From assembly GCF_020782875.1 (NCBI RefSeq), contig NZ_JAJGBN010000001.1:806001-870000 (forward strand): a stretch of 64,000 nt of DNA. The letters are read 5' to 3'. Made by a program: the position numbers and the translations under genes. Under the pieces are notes generated by a model. The model was not told where the DNA came from, made no database searches, and saw only the letters and a list, made by a program, of their open reading frames with translations. The DNA is from Allomuricauda sp. M10. GTDB taxonomy: Bacteria > Bacteroidota > Bacteroidia > Flavobacteriales > Flavobacteriaceae. Positions 17,462 through 26,754 of the stretch are shown here, piece by piece; the stretch's first letter is position 1, and every line of letters starts with the position of its first letter.

Positions 17462-18217
17462 ATGAACAAAACCAAAACCATGAAGTATCTGTTTGCTGTC
17501 GCTTTCCTTATCCTATTTGTTTCGTGCAAAGAAAATGCACCCAAACCGTTGACTGCCCAAGAAATTGTGGATAAGGCCATTGAAGCGAGTGGAGGGGAGC
17601 TTTACAAAAACCATAGCACCGGTTTTGCATTTCGGGGTAAAACCTATCACTCTAAAAATGAAAACGGAAAAATTGTGTTGGATCGGATTTCTGCAACGGA
17701 TTCCATTACCATTCGGGATGTGAAAAATGGGAATGATTATGAGCGATATATCAATGATTCGTTGGTCGCCGTTCCTGATAGCATGGCTGTTCGATATGCC
17801 AACTCGGTTAATTCTGTGCACTATTTTGCCCGATTACCCTATGGATTAAATGATGGTGCCGTAAACAAGGAATTATTGGGAAAAGAAACTATTGGCGGTA
17901 AGGAATATTACAAGGTCAAGGTAACTTTTGACCAACAGGGTGGTGGCGATGATTTTGACGATACTTACCTATATTGGTTTGATATAGAAACTTTTAAAGC
18001 GGATTACCTGGCTTATGACTTTCATGTGAACGGAGGTGGACAGCGTTTTAGAAAAGCCTATAACGAACGGTATGTGAACGGTATCCGTTTTGTGGATTAC
18101 GAGAACTATAAGGCCAAAAATGTGGATTCCGATATTTTGGAAATCGGACAACTTTACAACAAAGGGGAACTCGAATTGTTATCCAAAGTAGAACTGACCA
18201 ATATTCAGGTAGATTAA
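17462..18217 (+). CDS. Lipoprotein, DUF6503-like
   Basis: Predicted exported lipoprotein of 251 residues: Lys-rich n-region, hydrophobic core YLFAVAFLILFV and a lipobox ending in Cys22 (LFVSC). The mature part has repeated beta-rich stretches (GGKEYYKVKVTFDQQGGGDDFDDTYLY). It resembles Bacteroidota lipoproteins annotated DUF6503, which belong to a lipid-carrier-like beta fold by appearance; function unknown. In-frame ATGs also exist at 17444 and 17480; 17480 would leave the shortest signal peptide. Plus-strand, between smpB and a converging phosphatase gene only 2 bp away. Confidence 0.65.
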   Translation: MNKTKTMKYLFAVAFLILFVSCKENAPKPLTAQEIVDKAIEASGGELYKNHSTGFAFRGKTYHSKNENGKIVLDRISATDSITIRDVKNGNDYERYINDSLVAVPDSMAVRYANSVNSVHYFARLPYGLNDGAVNKELLGKETIGGKEYYKVKVTFDQQGGGDDFDDTYLYWFDIETFKADYLAYDFHVNGGGQRFRKAYNERYVNGIRFVDYENYKAKNVDSDILEIGQLYNKGELELLSKVELTNIQVD

Positions 18218-18219
18218 GG

Positions 18220-18741
18220 TCAATCCATTTTTAACCGGATATCGGTAGGCACTCCATCAATGATCCGAACGATGAACAAATTGCTGTTGTCTGTATCATC
18301 TATTTGTTCATATTTTTCAATCCCGATCATTTTGTTCACAAAATCTGGAATGGTGTTGCTATGACCCACAACCAGCACATTTTTTCCTTCATTGATTAAC
18401 TTGAATTCCTCCACATCCAAAGTTTTCGGGTCGTAGTATTGCACATCTACATTTTGTTTTACCGAAGTAGGTGCGGCGGTCATAGTGGTGCGCTCGTAAT
18501 TGGTGGAATAAATGGCATCCATAGGAATGGCGTCGAATACTTCGGCCCATCTTATGGCACGGTCCAAACCATCCTGATTAAGCTCTGGGTCCGGGTTTTC
18601 AGGATCTGTCCTGTCTTTTTCCGCATGACGGATAAAATAGAAAGTAGAGATTACAGGTTCTACATTTTTCGTATCTTTTTTGCAGCTGATACTTCCAATG
18701 ATTAAAATTGCAATGGCAATCAATGGTTTGATGGTTCGCAT
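18220..18741 (-). CDS. Histidine phosphatase (phosphoglycerate mutase-like) lipoprotein
   Basis: 173 residues. A lipoprotein signal peptide (IAIAILIIGSISC, Cys20) precedes a histidine-phosphatase domain with the RHAEK motif (Arg38, His39, the phospho-acceptor) and a second His127 in VVGHSNT; Arg84 in NYERTTMTA completes the pocket. Size and layout are close to SixA-type minimal phosphatases, but the lipobox puts it in the periplasm or on a membrane surface, so the substrate is an exported phospho-compound, not a phosphorelay protein. Ends 2 bp from the preceding lipoprotein gene. Confidence 0.85.
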   Translation of the reverse strand: MRTIKPLIAIAILIIGSISCKKDTKNVEPVISTFYFIRHAEKDRTDPENPDPELNQDGLDRAIRWAEVFDAIPMDAIYSTNYERTTMTAAPTSVKQNVDVQYYDPKTLDVEEFKLINEGKNVLVVGHSNTIPDFVNKMIGIEKYEQIDDTDNSNLFIVRIIDGVPTDIRLKMD

Positions 18742-18812
18742 AGTACAGATCTAAAGTTCCCGTGTTTTTGTTTAGCTGATCTAAAAGTAACGTTTAATTT
18801 TTATTTTCTCGT

Positions 18813-20228
18813 ATGCATAGGTACTTGGTCTTTTTCTCGTGTGCACTGATTTGTATCGGGTTATCTGCCCAAGAGCCCGCTTTGCCAACTGATTTTAGGC
18901 AACACTCGTTAACGCAATTCAACTCTAGTCTTTGGAATGCTACCTATGCTTACGATTGGAACCAACCCAATTCCCTTTCCGTTTGGTCGCGTTGGCAATG
19001 GCAGACCATTGATGGGGATCCCTCTTCTATTTTTGCCAATTACACCCATAGTTTAGGGCCAAAAGCAACTTTCGGGATTGGCTTTTTGCAGCATAATACG
19101 GGTACCTTTCTGAATACGGGAGGCAATGCCAATTTTGTATATGCCTTCCCTATCAATGATGATGTAAAACTGTTGGCAGGTATCAATGTTTTTGCGTTTC
19201 AACAAACGGTGGCAGACGAACAGTACGGGACCAATGAAGGGTTGGACCAAGCGACTTTGGAAAGTTTTGAAGGGTTCCGGGTAAAATTCTCGCCTGCCCT
19301 GCGTCTTATGGTAAATCGATTCGGGGTTGGTTTGGCCTTTGAAAATGGCTTCGGATTTAATCTTTCGGATAGTGAAAGTGCAACTGCCAATAATTTCAAA
19401 ACGATTATTGGAACCTTGAGCAACGATTTCCCATTAGCTATTTTTCAAGATTGGGGCGAAACTTATTTTAGGCCCGTGGTGTATGTTAAATCGATACCCT
19501 ACTTGGATACCCAATTCGGGATCAATGGATTACTTTCTACGCCAAAATTTTGGGTTCAGGGCGGATACAACAGTTTTTATGGAGTTTTTGGAGGATTGGG
19601 GGCCACTTTCGCTAAGTCTTTCTCTATTGGCGGGCTAGTGGAGTTTGGAACGGATCCCGAATTGGATGCAAAGGATCCCACTTTGGAATTGATAGCGTCC
19701 TACAACTTCGGAAAAACGGAAAAGAAAATCAGGGAACCTGAACCTGATGAGGAAGAGGAAGTGGTTACGGAAGACCAAATGAATGAAGAAGCACAAAGAC
19801 AAGAGGAATTGGAACGCGAGAGACAATTGGCCCTTCAAAGAGAACAGGATTCCATTGCCCAGGCACAACAGTTGGCCTTACAATTGAAGGCCCAACGTGA
19901 AAAGGACAGTATTGCTGCCTTGCAAACCCAAAAAGTGGAGCTTCGACCCAATGAAAAATATGAAGAGGTAGAAAATGAGGAAGGTGTAGCCCCTGGTTTT
20001 TACTTGATTGCCAATGTGTACGGTACCCAAAAGTATTTTGATAATTTCATGAAAACCTTGCGCCAGAAGGGATTGGAGCCTAAATCGTTTTATAGAAAAA
20101 TCAATAAGTACAATTACGTGTATTTGGAACGATACAATTCCATGGATGAGGCAAGAAAGGCAAGGGATAGCAAGTTCTTTGGAAAATACCCCGATAAGAC
20201 TTGGATCTTCAGGGTGAAAGGAAATTGA
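18813..20228 (+). CDS. PorP/SprF family type IX secretion membrane protein with SPOR-like tail
   Basis: 471 residues with a cleavable signal peptide (ends near SAQ, residue 20). Residues ~25-290 resemble the PorP/SprF outer-membrane family (LWNATYAYDW..., FANYTHSLGPKATFGIGF, NFVYAFPINDDVKLLAGIN). A highly charged, Gln/Glu-rich probable coiled coil follows (~305-380), then a C-terminal domain (~390-471: GFYLIANVYGTQKYFDNFMKTL...KTWIFRVKG) that looks like SPOR, a fold that binds denuded peptidoglycan. PorP/SprF proteins partner cell-surface adhesins or gliding proteins. No adhesin gene is adjacent. The SPOR-like part suggests anchoring to the cell wall. Confidence 0.75.
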   Translation: MHRYLVFFSCALICIGLSAQEPALPTDFRQHSLTQFNSSLWNATYAYDWNQPNSLSVWSRWQWQTIDGDPSSIFANYTHSLGPKATFGIGFLQHNTGTFLNTGGNANFVYAFPINDDVKLLAGINVFAFQQTVADEQYGTNEGLDQATLESFEGFRVKFSPALRLMVNRFGVGLAFENGFGFNLSDSESATANNFKTIIGTLSNDFPLAIFQDWGETYFRPVVYVKSIPYLDTQFGINGLLSTPKFWVQGGYNSFYGVFGGLGATFAKSFSIGGLVEFGTDPELDAKDPTLELIASYNFGKTEKKIREPEPDEEEEVVTEDQMNEEAQRQEELERERQLALQREQDSIAQAQQLALQLKAQREKDSIAALQTQKVELRPNEKYEEVENEEGVAPGFYLIANVYGTQKYFDNFMKTLRQKGLEPKSFYRKINKYNYVYLERYNSMDEARKARDSKFFGKYPDKTWIFRVKGN

Positions 20229-20235
20229 GAATACT

Positions 20236-20832
20236 TTATTTTTTGATTTCCTTTTTGACCAAATGCTCCAGATAGGTCAAGGTGTTGATCAAATATTTCC
20301 GGTCACGGGTTATGGTACTCATAGAAATGGCACCTTGAATCATTGTGAACAATTGTTTGGCAAATTGAAGTGGCGGCAGGGATAGGTGCAATTCATCACT
20401 TTTGGCACCATTTTCCAAAACAAGGGCAATTTTACCTTCAATATCCTTAATGGTTTCCCTAACTGCAGCCGATAAAAGGGTGTTGTTCCCTTGTGAATCC
20501 ACACCAACGTTCAGGATAGGACAACCTCCCATGGGAAGGGTAAACACATCATATTGCTTATAAAATTGAATCAAGGTAAAGAGCTTGTCCATAGCTCCTT
20601 CGTGCTCCCCTAATTTAGCATCGATGGCAGATAGTAGCTGATTGCGATTGTATTCAAAAGCAGATAGGGCCAATGCTTCCTTGTTCTCAAAATTGCCATA
20701 AATGGCACCTTTGGTAAGGCCGGTTGCCTCAGTCAAATCACTCATGCTGGTCCCCACATAACCGTGTTTGTTGAAAATGGGGGCCACGGTCTCAATAATG
20801 TAAGCGGTGGTTCGCTCTGCTTTCTTGGTCAT
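20236..20832 (-). CDS. TetR/AcrR family transcriptional regulator
   Basis: 198 residues; N-terminal TetR helix-turn-helix with MSDLTEATGLTKGAIYGNFENKEAL at about 30-54 and a helical ligand-binding C-terminal domain with a FTLPMGGCPILN segment. Converges on the PorP/SprF gene with 7 bp between stops. The 147-bp space upstream, before the dipeptidase operon end, holds its promoter; its targets are unknown. Ligand unknown. Confidence 0.9.
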   Translation of the reverse strand: MTKKAERTTAYIIETVAPIFNKHGYVGTSMSDLTEATGLTKGAIYGNFENKEALALSAFEYNRNQLLSAIDAKLGEHEGAMDKLFTLIQFYKQYDVFTLPMGGCPILNVGVDSQGNNTLLSAAVRETIKDIEGKIALVLENGAKSDELHLSLPPLQFAKQLFTMIQGAISMSTITRDRKYLINTLTYLEHLVKKEIKK

Positions 20833-20979
20833 GGAGCAAAAGGTTGGTTTAGGGTGAAACTAAGATATAAAAAAAGAGATACTGTTTGGTATGCTACCTA
20901 ACAAATGCCTTCATTTTAACAGAGTTTCACCTTTAAAACCACCAGAATGGCTTTGATTTGACATCAAACTGTAATTCGT

Positions 20980-22044
20980 TTATGCCCAAACCCTTCTTAA
21001 GAAGTTGAGAAAATTAAGATTCATGATCTTGTCAATATCCGTTTGGCTATACCCTCGTTTTTTTAGGAGGTCCGGAACTTTTTGAAGGTCGGCAATGGTA
21101 TCCATGTCCGCAGGGCTTTGTTCCAATCCATAACCGCCATCCAAATCGGTACCAATGCCCACATGGTCTGTATTGCCTGCCAATTGACAAATGTGATCAA
21201 TGTTATCGATCATGATTTCTAAAGTGACACCCATATCCTTCGGTGTAGATTTTCCTCGGACCCAATTGGGAACCATCATCCAAGCATCCAAAACAACCCC
21301 GATAACAGCTTTTCTTTGGATCAATTCCTTGATTTGCTCATCTGAAAACTGCCTGTTGTGATCTACAAGCTTCCGGCAATTGTTATGACTCGCCCAAACG
21401 GGGCCATTATAGACTTTCATCGATTCCCAAAAGCTCATGTCGCACAGGTGTGTGGCATCCAGAATCAGGTTGAGTTCCTCTATTTTTTTCAATAGTTCTT
21501 TTCCTTTCGCTCCAATTCCGCCCACAGAATCCGTTCCATAGGCATAAACTCCAGGGCCGTAATGCGCAGGACCGATAGCCCGTAAACCACTTTCATAGGA
21601 TTGTTCCAAATAGTCCAAATCCACAATGGAATCGGCACCTTCCAGACTAAGAATAAAACCAATGGGCTTGTTGGATTGGTCAGTTTGCCACAGCGCCAAA
21701 TGGCTTTCCATGTCGTTCAAATTCTTAATCTGAACCATTTCACAGGCCTTTTCCATGGATTTGTACCACGCTAATTGTCCTTGGGTCTGTGCCCAAGCTT
21801 GATGCTGGGAATGCCATCCGGGCAGGCGATTCTCTTTTTTTACATATCGGGCAATTTGCGTCGCAACGCAAAGACCGATGTTGCCCTCTCGCATGGCAGG
21901 CAGCGAAACCATATTCTTGCCACGGTCTGGCTTGTCGGTCTTTCCTGCTTCACGTTCCCTAATTTCTGGTACGGCAAGCGTTAAATCCCGATTCCACTCC
22001 ATGGCATTCATGGAAAGGTCTAGATGGGCATCAAAAATGAACAT
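20980..22044 (-). CDS. Membrane-dipeptidase-type (M19) peptidase
   Basis: Metal-dependent dipeptidase of the renal-dipeptidase family, able in relatives to release C-terminal D-amino acids. DAHLDL at 5-10 supplies the first metal pair (His7, Asp9), SLEGADS carries the bridging Glu, and ATHLCDMSFWE and ASHNNCRKL supply later histidines. 354 residues from the ATG at 22044; the longer frame adds a basic Cys-containing stretch with no signal peptide. Hence cytoplasmic. Last gene in an operon with RidA (10 bp upstream) and GntP. Confidence 0.9.
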   Translation of the reverse strand: MFIFDAHLDLSMNAMEWNRDLTLAVPEIREREAGKTDKPDRGKNMVSLPAMREGNIGLCVATQIARYVKKENRLPGWHSQHQAWAQTQGQLAWYKSMEKACEMVQIKNLNDMESHLALWQTDQSNKPIGFILSLEGADSIVDLDYLEQSYESGLRAIGPAHYGPGVYAYGTDSVGGIGAKGKELLKKIEELNLILDATHLCDMSFWESMKVYNGPVWASHNNCRKLVDHNRQFSDEQIKELIQRKAVIGVVLDAWMMVPNWVRGKSTPKDMGVTLEIMIDNIDHICQLAGNTDHVGIGTDLDGGYGLEQSPADMDTIADLQKVPDLLKKRGYSQTDIDKIMNLNFLNFLRRVWA

Positions 22045-22054
22045 AACAGGTGTC

Positions 22055-22522
22055 TTATGGATGAAGTTCGAACATGGCCTCGATTTCCACGGCAATGTTG
22101 CCCGGGAGCATCATGCCTACGGCGCTACGAACGCCTATACCGTTATCTTCGCCGAAAACATCGGCCATCAATTCGCTAAAACCATTGATCACATAGGGTT
22201 GATTGCCAAAATCAGGGGTACAGTTCACCATCCCTAGCACTTTGACCACTCTTTTGATTTTATCCAAGCTGCCAAAATGGGTGGAAATGGTAGAAAGCAT
22301 GGTCAAACCCACTTGACGGGCGGCCAATTTTGCTTGATCCTTGTCTAGGTCATCCCCGGCGCGGCCAACCATCTTGGAGCCATCCATGTTAATGGGCCCT
22401 TGACCGGATACGTATAAAAAATTATCCACGACCAATATTGGTTTGTACACCCCTGCAGGTGGTGGAGCGGGAGGAAGTTGAATATTCAATTCCTCTAATC
22501 GTTTGGTAGGCAAACTTTGCAT
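22055..22522 (-). CDS. RidA family protein (long subtype)
   Basis: 155 residues, longer than the 127-residue archetype because of an extra N-terminal segment (LEELNIQLPPAPPPAGVYKP). RidA proteins hydrolyse reactive enamine/imine intermediates produced by PLP enzymes on serine or threonine. LYVSGQGP, RVVKVLGMVNCTPDF and a conserved Arg in GVRSAVGMMLPG are visible. The ATG at 22522 is chosen because the earlier frame runs into gntP. 8 bp separate it from the permease gene and 10 bp from the dipeptidase, which suggests a shared D-amino acid or peptide role. Confidence 0.88.
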   Translation of the reverse strand: MQSLPTKRLEELNIQLPPAPPPAGVYKPILVVDNFLYVSGQGPINMDGSKMVGRAGDDLDKDQAKLAARQVGLTMLSTISTHFGSLDKIKRVVKVLGMVNCTPDFGNQPYVINGFSELMADVFGEDNGIGVRSAVGMMLPGNIAVEIEAMFELHP

Positions 22523-22530
22523 ATATCTAA

Positions 22531-23844
22531 TTAAATGATTGTATTTAAAACCAAAACCCCAATGAGGCCCATGATGCCCACAAGGGTTTCCATGACCGTC
22601 CAAGTAGACAGGGTTTCCTTTACCGAAAGGTTGAAGTATTCCTTGAACATCCAAAATCCGGTATCGTTGACATGGGAGAGCATCAAACTTCCGGAACCGA
22701 TGGCCAAAACCATCAATTCTGGACTCACTCCAGTGCTGGAAGCCAAGGGTAAAACAATTCCTGCAGCGGTCAATCCGGCTACGGTAGCTGAACCCACACT
22801 GACCCTGATGGCAGTGGCAATAAGCCAGGCCAAAATCAAGGGAGATATGCTGGAACCCTTCAGACTATCGGCAATGTAATCGCTTACATGGCTGTCTATC
22901 AACACTTCTTTCAAAGCCCCGGCACCGGCAATGATCAATAAAATCATGGTGATACCAGTTACGGATGAAGTTAAGGAGGCCATGATTTTGGACATTTCCT
23001 TCCCTTTGGCAATGCCTAAGGAATAAATGGCGAAAAGCACCGAAATTAATAAAGCGATGACAGGATTTCCGATGAAGGTGAGGATGCTGCGAAGCAAACT
23101 TTCCTCCATAAAATTTTCTGCCACAATCGCGATTCCAATTAAAAGAATAGGGGATAGGGCAGTAAAAATACTGATGAAAGTAGAGGGTAGTTCTTCCTCT
23201 GGAATACTATTCGGGTTGTAAAATTCTTTAAGCGGTTTGGCCTCCACCTTTTTGATGGTACGCGCAAACAAAGGTCCAGCCACAATAATGGCAGGAATGG
23301 CAATAAAAAGACCGTACAACAAGGTTTTGCCGATATCCGCATTGAACATAGCCGCAATGGCGGTGGGTGCAGGGTGGGGTGGAAGGTAACCATGCGTTAC
23401 AGAAAGCGAAGTAAGCATCGGTAAACCAACATAGAGCAATGGAAGCCCTGTGGAATACGCAACGGTAAACACTAAGGGAATCAGGATGACAAAGCCAACG
23501 GAATAGAACATCGGAATCCCAACAATGAAACCGGTGATGACCATGGCCCATTGCACGTGTTTCAATCCAAATTTGGCCACCAATTGGGTGGTTATCCGTT
23601 GTGCGGCACCGCTATCCGCGACCAATTTGCCCAACATGGCGCCAAGCCCAAGGATCAATACCAAAAAGCCCAAGGTATTGCCAATTCCCCGTTGAATGGA
23701 CAGCACCAGGTTTCCCAGTTCCATGCCCTGAAAAATTCCAACAAAAAGGCAAACAATGATAAAGGCTAAAAAGGCATTCAGTTTTACTTTGGCAATCAGC
23801 AAGAACAAGAGAAGAATGCCGAGAACGGCTATGATTAGTGGCAT
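22531..23844 (-). CDS. GntP family permease
   Basis: 437-residue, roughly 12-14 segment integral membrane protein with GntP-family motifs (LGLGAMLGKLVADSGAAQRI, HGYLPPHPAPTAIAAMFNADIGKT, SHVNDTGFWMFKEYFNLS). GntP proteins import gluconate or, as with DsdX, D-serine by H+ symport. First gene of the operon with RidA and the M19 dipeptidase, which points to a D-amino acid or peptide-derived substrate; the gluconokinase at 8534-9028 points to gluconate. The sequence alone cannot decide. Confidence 0.9.
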   Translation of the reverse strand: MPLIIAVLGILLLFLLIAKVKLNAFLAFIIVCLFVGIFQGMELGNLVLSIQRGIGNTLGFLVLILGLGAMLGKLVADSGAAQRITTQLVAKFGLKHVQWAMVITGFIVGIPMFYSVGFVILIPLVFTVAYSTGLPLLYVGLPMLTSLSVTHGYLPPHPAPTAIAAMFNADIGKTLLYGLFIAIPAIIVAGPLFARTIKKVEAKPLKEFYNPNSIPEEELPSTFISIFTALSPILLIGIAIVAENFMEESLLRSILTFIGNPVIALLISVLFAIYSLGIAKGKEMSKIMASLTSSVTGITMILLIIAGAGALKEVLIDSHVSDYIADSLKGSSISPLILAWLIATAIRVSVGSATVAGLTAAGIVLPLASSTGVSPELMVLAIGSGSLMLSHVNDTGFWMFKEYFNLSVKETLSTWTVMETLVGIMGLIGVLVLNTII

Positions 23845-23956
23845 GGGTCGGTTTTCAGTTTGTAGCTAAATATGTGTCGCTAGCTAAAATAAGGATTTAA
23901 ATGTAAAGACCTAGTCCGATTTTGATATCCAACAAATTTGACTTTACCGTAAACAA

Positions 23957-23986
23957 AAACCTTCCCCAATTGCTCGAGGAAGGTTT
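23957..23986 (-). terminator. Terminator of clpB
   Basis: 9-bp perfect stem AAACCTTCC / GGAAGGTTT with a 12-nt loop, followed on the minus strand by TTTTGTTT. It lies 22 bp beyond the clpB stop. Confidence 0.8.
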
Positions 23987-24008
23987 CGCCTTGTAGTGAA
24001 TTGTTTAA

Positions 24009-26612
24009 TTATTTCTGAATCAACTCATCCTGATTTCTGAATACCAGTTCGTCATCAAAGGAATCCAAAAGTACAATGCTGTCCGATTGGATCTTACCTG
24101 CCAACAACTCTTTGGATAGATTGTTAAGCACCTCTTTTTGAATCAATCGTTTAACGGGTCTTGCACCATATTGAGGGTCGTACCCTTTTTGTGCCAAGTA
24201 ATCGATGGCTTCTTGGGTAGCATCCAAAGTGATGTGCTGTTTGGCCAACATTTTCTTCAAGCTGTTCAACTGAAGTCCCACAATATCCTTGATGTCCTTT
24301 TTGTTCAAAGGTGCGAACATGATGATGTCGTCGATTCGGTTCAAGAATTCAGGACGGATGGTTTTACGCAACAATCCCAAAACTTCTACCCGTGCAGCTT
24401 CCGAAGCACTTTCCATGTCGATGGCGTTTTCAAACTTTTCCTGAATGATATCACTTCCCATGTTACTGGTCATGATGATGATAGAGTTTTTGAAATCGGC
24501 CAAACGACCTTTGTTGTCCGTCAACCTTCCCTCATCCAAAACCTGCAAGAGAATGTTGAAGGTGTCAGGGTGCGCTTTTTCTATCTCGTCCAATAAGACC
24601 ACGGAATAGGGTTTTCTTCTCACGGCCTCGGTCAATTGACCGCCCTCGTCATAACCCACATATCCGGGAGGTGCACCCACCAATCGGCTCACAGAGTGAC
24701 GCTCTTGGTATTCGCTCATATCGATTCGGGTGATGGCATTTTCATCATCGAACAGATAAGCGGCCAAGGTTTTGGCCAATTCCGTTTTACCCACACCGGT
24801 AGTTCCCAAGAATAGGAAGGAACCGATGGGTTTCTTCTCATCCTGTAGACCTGCCCTACTTCTTCTAATCGCATCAGAAACGGCAGTGATAGCCTCATCT
24901 TGACCAATCACCCGTTGATGGAGCACATCTTCCAACTTCAATAATTTTTCACGCTCGCTCTGCATCATTTTGGTGACAGGGATTCCGGTCCATTTGGCGA
25001 CCACTTCCGCTATATCCTCATAAGTCACCTCTTCTTTGATCAACGTGCCTGCGGTTTGCTGTTTGGCAAGCTCATCTTCCAACTTGTCCAGTTTTTCCTG
25101 GGCTTCTTTGATCTTGCCATAACGTAGCTCGGCCACTTTTCCGTAGTCCCCATTACGTTCGGCACGTTCGGCTTCCATTTTATAGTTTTCAATATCTTCC
25201 TTGGTTTTTTGGATATTGTCCACCACCGTTTTTTCACTTTCCCATTTGGCAAAGATCTCATGTCGCTCTTCCTTCAAATTGGCCAGATCCAGGTTCAAGG
25301 TCTGTAATTTGGCCTTGTCGTTTTCCCTTTTGATGGCTTCTATCTCTATTTCGAGCTGCATGATCTTTCTGTCCAATACATCCAATTCTTCGGGTTTGGA
25401 GTTGATTTCCATTCGAAGTTTGGAAGCGGCCTCGTCCATAAGGTCGATGGCCTTATCTGGTAAGAACCGGTTGGTGATATAGCGTTGTGACAATTCCACT
25501 GCACCGATTACCGCCTCGTCTTTAATACGGACCTTGTGGTGTGCCTCATATTTTTCTTTGATACCCCTAAGGATGGAGATGGCACTTTCGGTATCGGGCT
25601 CGTCTACCATTACTTTTTGGAATCGACGTTCCAGAGCTTTGTCCTTCTCAAAGTATTTTTGGTACTCATCCAAGGTTGTGGCACCAATGGCGCGGAGTTC
25701 ACCCCTCGCCAAGGCAGGTTTCAATATGTTTGCGGCATCCATGGCTCCCTGTCCACCTCCAGCACCCACCAAAGTGTGGATCTCGTCAATAAACAGTACA
25801 ATATTACCGTCTGATGAGGTTACCTCTTTTATGACAGCTTTAAGTCGTTCCTCAAATTCCCCTTTGTATTTGGCGCCAGCAATCAAGGCACCCATATCCA
25901 AGGAGTAAATGATCTTGTCCTTCAAGTTTTCAGGCACGTCTCCTTGTACAATTCGATGGGCCAACCCTTCGGCAATGGCAGTTTTACCCACACCGGGTTC
26001 TCCTACCAACATAGGGTTGTTCTTGGTACGCCTAGACAAAATCTGCAAAACTCTTCTGATTTCCTCATCCCTACCGATTACGGGGTCCAATTTGCCACTG
26101 TCAGCCAACTGGTTCAGGTTCTTGGCGTATTTGTCCAGAGAGTTATAAGTTTCCTCGGCACTTTGTGAGGTCACCTTACCTCCTTTGCGCAACTCCTGTA
26201 TGGCAGCGGTCAAATCTTTTTCGGTTACGCCTTGATCTTTGAGGATTTGGGAGATTTTACTTTTTGACTTGAAAATGGCCAACAGTAAATGTTCCAAGGA
26301 AACGAATTCGTCCCCCATGTTCTTGGCCACTATGCTAGCTTCGTTAACGGTTTTTCCTGCTTCTCTTGACAACATGATATCTCCTCCCGAAACCTTGGCG
26401 AAACTTTGAAGTTCCTTATCCAAGATTTGGTTCAGCAGGTTTACGTTTACGTTCAATTTCTTCAAAATGAAGGGAAGCACGTTTTCATCCACTTCTGAAA
26501 TAGCTTTGAAAAGGTGTTCGTTCTCAATTTGTTGATGCCCTAATTCTTGGGCCAATTGCTGGGCCCGTTGAATGGCTTCCTGTGATTTTATGGTAAAATT
26601 ATTAAAGTTCAT
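24009..26612 (-). CDS. clpB: ATP-dependent disaggregase ClpB
   Basis: Hsp100 chaperone that, with DnaK, pulls polypeptides out of aggregates. N-terminal Clp_N double repeat (~1-145), first AAA+ domain with GEPGVGKT (~205), a middle coiled coil (~400-525, ERAERNGDYGKVAELRYGKI) that is diagnostic for ClpB, second AAA+ domain with GTTGVGKTEL (~605) and a D2-small domain. 867 residues from the ATG at 26612 (MNFNNFTIKSQEA). dnaK is in the same window at 55174. Two degenerate inverted repeats at 26662-26708 may drive heat control. Confidence 0.97.
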   Translation of the reverse strand: MNFNNFTIKSQEAIQRAQQLAQELGHQQIENEHLFKAISEVDENVLPFILKKLNVNVNLLNQILDKELQSFAKVSGGDIMLSREAGKTVNEASIVAKNMGDEFVSLEHLLLAIFKSKSKISQILKDQGVTEKDLTAAIQELRKGGKVTSQSAEETYNSLDKYAKNLNQLADSGKLDPVIGRDEEIRRVLQILSRRTKNNPMLVGEPGVGKTAIAEGLAHRIVQGDVPENLKDKIIYSLDMGALIAGAKYKGEFEERLKAVIKEVTSSDGNIVLFIDEIHTLVGAGGGQGAMDAANILKPALARGELRAIGATTLDEYQKYFEKDKALERRFQKVMVDEPDTESAISILRGIKEKYEAHHKVRIKDEAVIGAVELSQRYITNRFLPDKAIDLMDEAASKLRMEINSKPEELDVLDRKIMQLEIEIEAIKRENDKAKLQTLNLDLANLKEERHEIFAKWESEKTVVDNIQKTKEDIENYKMEAERAERNGDYGKVAELRYGKIKEAQEKLDKLEDELAKQQTAGTLIKEEVTYEDIAEVVAKWTGIPVTKMMQSEREKLLKLEDVLHQRVIGQDEAITAVSDAIRRSRAGLQDEKKPIGSFLFLGTTGVGKTELAKTLAAYLFDDENAITRIDMSEYQERHSVSRLVGAPPGYVGYDEGGQLTEAVRRKPYSVVLLDEIEKAHPDTFNILLQVLDEGRLTDNKGRLADFKNSIIIMTSNMGSDIIQEKFENAIDMESASEAARVEVLGLLRKTIRPEFLNRIDDIIMFAPLNKKDIKDIVGLQLNSLKKMLAKQHITLDATQEAIDYLAQKGYDPQYGARPVKRLIQKEVLNNLSKELLAGKIQSDSIVLLDSFDDELVFRNQDELIQK

Positions 26613-26661
26613 CGTCGTTGTTTTTCTCTCTATAGTCAAGAATCCTACCAGCGTAGAATTA

Positions 26662-26708
26662 CCGTCAAAATGTCTGATAATCCTTAAAAATAAAGGACAT
26701 TTAGTCAG
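26662..26708 (-). promoter_or_regulatory. Two degenerate CTGACA-N3-TGTCAG-like boxes upstream of clpB
   Basis: Read toward clpB, CTGACTAAATGTCC (26695-26708) and CAGACATTTTGACGG (26661-26675) each match most positions of the perfect inverted repeat CTGACA-CCT-TGTCAG found before dnaK at 55081-55095. The nearer box is about 50 bp from the clpB ATG. A role in heat-shock control is an inference. Confidence 0.35.
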
Positions 26709-26719
26709 GTGTAAGCTTT

Positions 26720-26750
26720 TTGAAGTACAACGACCTATGAACTAAATTTG
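26720..26750 (+). promoter_or_regulatory. ytxJ promoter (TTG-N20-TANNTTTG)
   Basis: TTG at 26720-26722, 20 bp, then TAAATTTG at 26743-26750, matching the Bacteroidota housekeeping promoter. The box ends 4 bp before the ytxJ ATG, so transcription should begin at or next to the start codon. Confidence 0.65.
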
Positions 26751-26754
26751 CAGT

